Of a stretch of 7,526 bases of DNA, positions 6,149-7,526 are shown in pieces (positions within the stretch are counted from its first letter, which is position 1; every line of letters begins with the position of its first letter). The position numbers and the translations under genes were made by a program. The DNA is from Oscillospiraceae bacterium (GTDB lineage: Bacteria; Bacillota; Clostridia; Oscillospirales; Acutalibacteraceae): positions 1-7,526 of the forward strand of contig JAJXDX010000090.1 in NCBI GenBank assembly GCA_021640185.1, in the 5' to 3' direction. Below the pieces are notes generated by a model that was given only the letters and a program-made list of their open reading frames with translations, did not search any database and was not told the origin of the DNA.

Positions 6149-7363
6149 TTATCCGCAATAGGCGCGCACGATGTCCGGCGGCAGGCAGCGGGCGGCGAAA
6201 CCGTCCCGCGCCAAGGCGCGCGCGGCGGCCAGATCGGCAGGCAGCGCGCGCAGCGTGCGCGCCGCCTCGGCATCCGAGAACAGATCGGCATCCACCGGCT
6301 GCGGCAGCGGCAGCCGCTCCCGGATGCCGTGCAGGCCGGCATAGATCAGCAGCGCGAACGCCAGATAGGGATCCGCCTGCGCATCCGGCGAGCGCAGCTC
6401 CGCGCGCACATAGGCGCCCTCGGCCGCGGGGACGCGGATCAGCTGCGAGCGGTTCTCGCGCGACCAGCTGATGTAGCGCGGCGCTTTTTCGCGCCCCAAG
6501 CGCAGGTAGCTGTCCTCCGCCGGGTCGAGGAAAGCCGTGATCTCGGCGATCTTATCCAAAATACCGGCGATCAGGTGCGCCTGCACCTCGTCGTTCGGCA
6601 TCCCGTCGTGGCGGGCGGAGATATTGATGTGGAACCCGTTGCCCGGTGCGTCCGGCAGCGGCTTGGCGGAAAAATCCGCCCACAGGCCGTTGCGGTCCGC
6701 CACCGTGCGCACGACGTCGCGGAACGTGACGGCATCGTCCGCCGCGGTCAGCGCGTCGGCATAACGGAAATCGATCTCGTTTTGGCCGGGGCCTTCCTCG
6801 TGATGCGAGGATTCCGGCAGGATCCCCATGCGCTCGAGCGTCAGGCAGATCTCGCGCCGGACGTTCTCGCCCCGGTCGTCCGGGGCGATGTCCATATACC
6901 CCGCCTCGTCATACGGGATCTTGGTGGGGCGGCCGTTCTCGTCCTGACGGAAGAGATAGAACTCCATCTCCGCGCCGAAGGAGAAGCGCACGCCCATCGC
7001 CGCCGCATCCGCGACGGCTTTTTTGAGCACGGCGCGGGCATCGTTTTCGAACGGTGTGCCGTCCGGATAGCAGATGTCGCAGAACATCCGCACGACGCGC
7101 CCGTGCTCCGGCCGCCAAGGCAGCAGCGTCAGCGTGGAAGGATCGGGATGCAGAAACAGATCCGAGCGCACGCGCCCGCCGAACCCGGCGATCGCCGAGG
7201 CGTCGAACGCGATGCCCGTCGAGAACGCGCGCGGCATCTCGCCCGGCATGACGGAGATGTTCTTCTGCCGACCGAACACGTCGCAAAACGCCAAACGGAC
7301 GAACTTGACGTCCTCCGCCTGCAGGTATTCCAGCACCTCGTGCGCCGAATAGCCGATATCCAT
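6149..7363 (-). CDS. glnA: Glutamine synthetase family protein, type I, short and divergent
   Basis: Type I glutamine synthetase makes glutamine from glutamate, ammonia and ATP in the cytoplasm. The product has 404 residues against about 440-470 for most. Conserved sites are present: Asp54 in FDASAIAG, the metal ligands Glu132/Glu134 (GAEMEFYL), Glu189 and Glu196 (HHEEGPGQNE), His245 (NGFHINIS), Glu322 (AELRSPD), and Arg288, Arg305, Arg310 and Arg324. The active-site flap usually reads RLVPGYEAP; here it is RLGREKAP, one residue shorter with Lys293 before AP instead of Glu. The usual C-terminal segment (EWxxYRxxVxxWE type) is absent. ATP, glutamate and metal binding thus look intact, but ammonia specificity could be altered; a gamma-glutamyl-amine ligase is an alternative. 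The ATG at 7363 has AAAGG and GGGAG upstream; an earlier in-frame GTG at 7396 would leave almost no leader. An ANTAR regulator gene follows directly. Confidence 0.88.
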   Translation of the reverse strand: MDIGYSAHEVLEYLQAEDVKFVRLAFCDVFGRQKNISVMPGEMPRAFSTGIAFDASAIAGFGGRVRSDLFLHPDPSTLTLLPWRPEHGRVVRMFCDICYPDGTPFENDARAVLKKAVADAAAMGVRFSFGAEMEFYLFRQDENGRPTKIPYDEAGYMDIAPDDRGENVRREICLTLERMGILPESSHHEEGPGQNEIDFRYADALTAADDAVTFRDVVRTVADRNGLWADFSAKPLPDAPGNGFHINISARHDGMPNDEVQAHLIAGILDKIAEITAFLDPAEDSYLRLGREKAPRYISWSRENRSQLIRVPAAEGAYVRAELRSPDAQADPYLAFALLIYAGLHGIRERLPLPQPVDADLFSDAEAARTLRALPADLAAARALARDGFAARCLPPDIVRAYCG

Positions 7364-7381
7364 CGTGCTCCCGCCTTTCTC

Positions 7382-7398
7382 CGGTGCTTGCGGCACCG
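7382..7398 (-). promoter_or_regulatory. Hairpin in the glnA leader
   Basis: A perfect 6-bp stem (CGGTGC with GCACCG, 7382-7387 with 7393-7398) has a five-base loop reading CGCAA on the - strand. It lies between the predicted transcription start (about 7405) and the ribosome binding site (7368-7378). It lacks the six-base loop with A1 and G4 expected of ANTAR target hairpins, and no second hairpin or terminator accompanies it. It may affect mRNA stability or translation. Confidence 0.4.
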
Positions 7399-7411
7399 AT
7401 CTTATTCCTGC

Positions 7412-7440
7412 ATTTTACCAAAAAACCGCCGGTCTGTCAA
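7412..7440 (-). promoter_or_regulatory. SigA-type promoter of glnA and probably of the five-gene series
   Basis: On the - strand a consensus -35 TTGACA (7440-7435) is followed after 17 bases by TAAAAT (7417-7412), with TGG directly before it making an extended -10. Transcription would begin near 7405, giving a leader of about 42 bases. No comparable promoter was seen between the downstream genes, so this may drive all of them down to 2474. Confidence 0.85.
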
Positions 7441-7470
7441 TCGTTTCGTGCGGGCGGGCAGCAGGCCGTT

Positions 7471-7489
7471 ATGTAGGTGTACAATACAT
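7471..7489 (+). promoter_or_regulatory. Imperfect dyad overlapping a possible -10 element
   Basis: ATGTA (7471-7475) and TACAT (7485-7489) are inverted arms separated by nine bases, and the palindrome TGTACA (7478-7483) sits between them, half a base off centre. TACAAT at 7480-7485 could be the -10 of the rightward gene, but the expected -35 position (7457-7462, GGCAGC) is poor. A poor -35 with a dyad over the -10 fits a regulated promoter, though it is also compatible with chance. Confidence 0.3.
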
Positions 7490-7521
7490 CTTGGACAATG
7501 AAATAAAAAAGGTTGAGAGAT

Positions 7522-7526
7522 ATGGC
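7522..7526 (+). CDS. Start of a divergent gene cut by the window edge
   Basis: An ATG at 7522 is preceded by AAAAAAGG ending at 7512, leaving 9 bases of spacing, which is a good ribosome binding site in an AT-rich leader. Only the initiator codon and two bases (GC, so probably Ala) are visible, so no function can be given. It would be transcribed divergently from glnA. Confidence 0.5.

Noticed and set aside
7364..7396. Earlier GTG start of glnA at 7396
   Set aside because: It lies inside the leader hairpin only about 9 bases after the predicted transcription start, with no ribosome binding site; the ATG at 7363 fits the family N-terminus.
7364..7411. ANTAR target (two hairpins with six-base loops, A1 and G4, plus a terminator) in the glnA leader
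   Set aside because: Only one hairpin is present, with a five-base loop, and the leader is too short to hold the full antiterminator arrangement. I also saw none in 5488-5532 or 6118-6148.
5942..7501. A 519-codon + strand open frame opposite glnA and the ANTAR gene
   Set aside because: It is antisense to two well-supported genes, has Arg-rich low-complexity composition typical of GC-rich shadow frames, and shows no family motif.

Overview
The window looks like chromosomal DNA from a GC-rich member of the Firmicutes, most likely the class Clostridia. The support is a set of Gram-positive-style Shine-Dalgarno sequences (GGAGG types), two TTGAnn-17-TAAAAT promoters, a zinc-ribbon (four-cysteine) form of ribosomal protein L28, a glutamine synthetase next to an ANTAR regulator, and a CDP-glycerol glycerophosphotransferase-family gene. 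This is inferred from gene content; no marker gives a genus.

Left part, + strand (1-2320). A 5'-truncated rsmA (16S rRNA dimethyladenosine transferase) is followed after 3 bases by a group I (IscS/NifS-type) cysteine desulfurase. A short spacer carries a strong extended -10 promoter and a roughly 95-base leader with a long hairpin, then rpmB (L28) and a strong terminator. These are housekeeping translation and sulfur-transfer genes.

Right part, - strand (7440 down to 2474). Five genes run head to tail with gaps of 31, 45, 35 and 6 bases and no visible terminator between them. They are a short, divergent type I glutamine synthetase, an ANTAR-domain regulator with a degenerate receiver domain, a TagB/TagF-like polyol-phosphate transferase, an IspD/TarI-like cytidylyltransferase, and an extended short-chain dehydrogenase (epimerase/dehydratase family). 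The last three look like a module that makes a CDP-activated polyol or sugar and adds it through phosphodiester links to a teichoic-acid-like or capsular polymer. The first two belong to nitrogen metabolism. Promoter-level linkage of the two sets is the most unusual aspect of the window. The two strands converge on one hairpin (2286-2320) that has T-tracts on both sides and could stop transcription from either direction.

Right edge (7364-7526). A divergent intergenic region holds the glnA promoter on the - strand. It also has a ribosome binding site and ATG for a + strand gene of which only five bases are present. An imperfect dyad there overlaps a possible -10 element.

There are no RNA genes, insertion sequences, CRISPR arrays or attachment sites that I can support. 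No gap between genes exceeds 300 bases; the gaps are 1893-2064, 2254-2473 and 7364-7521.
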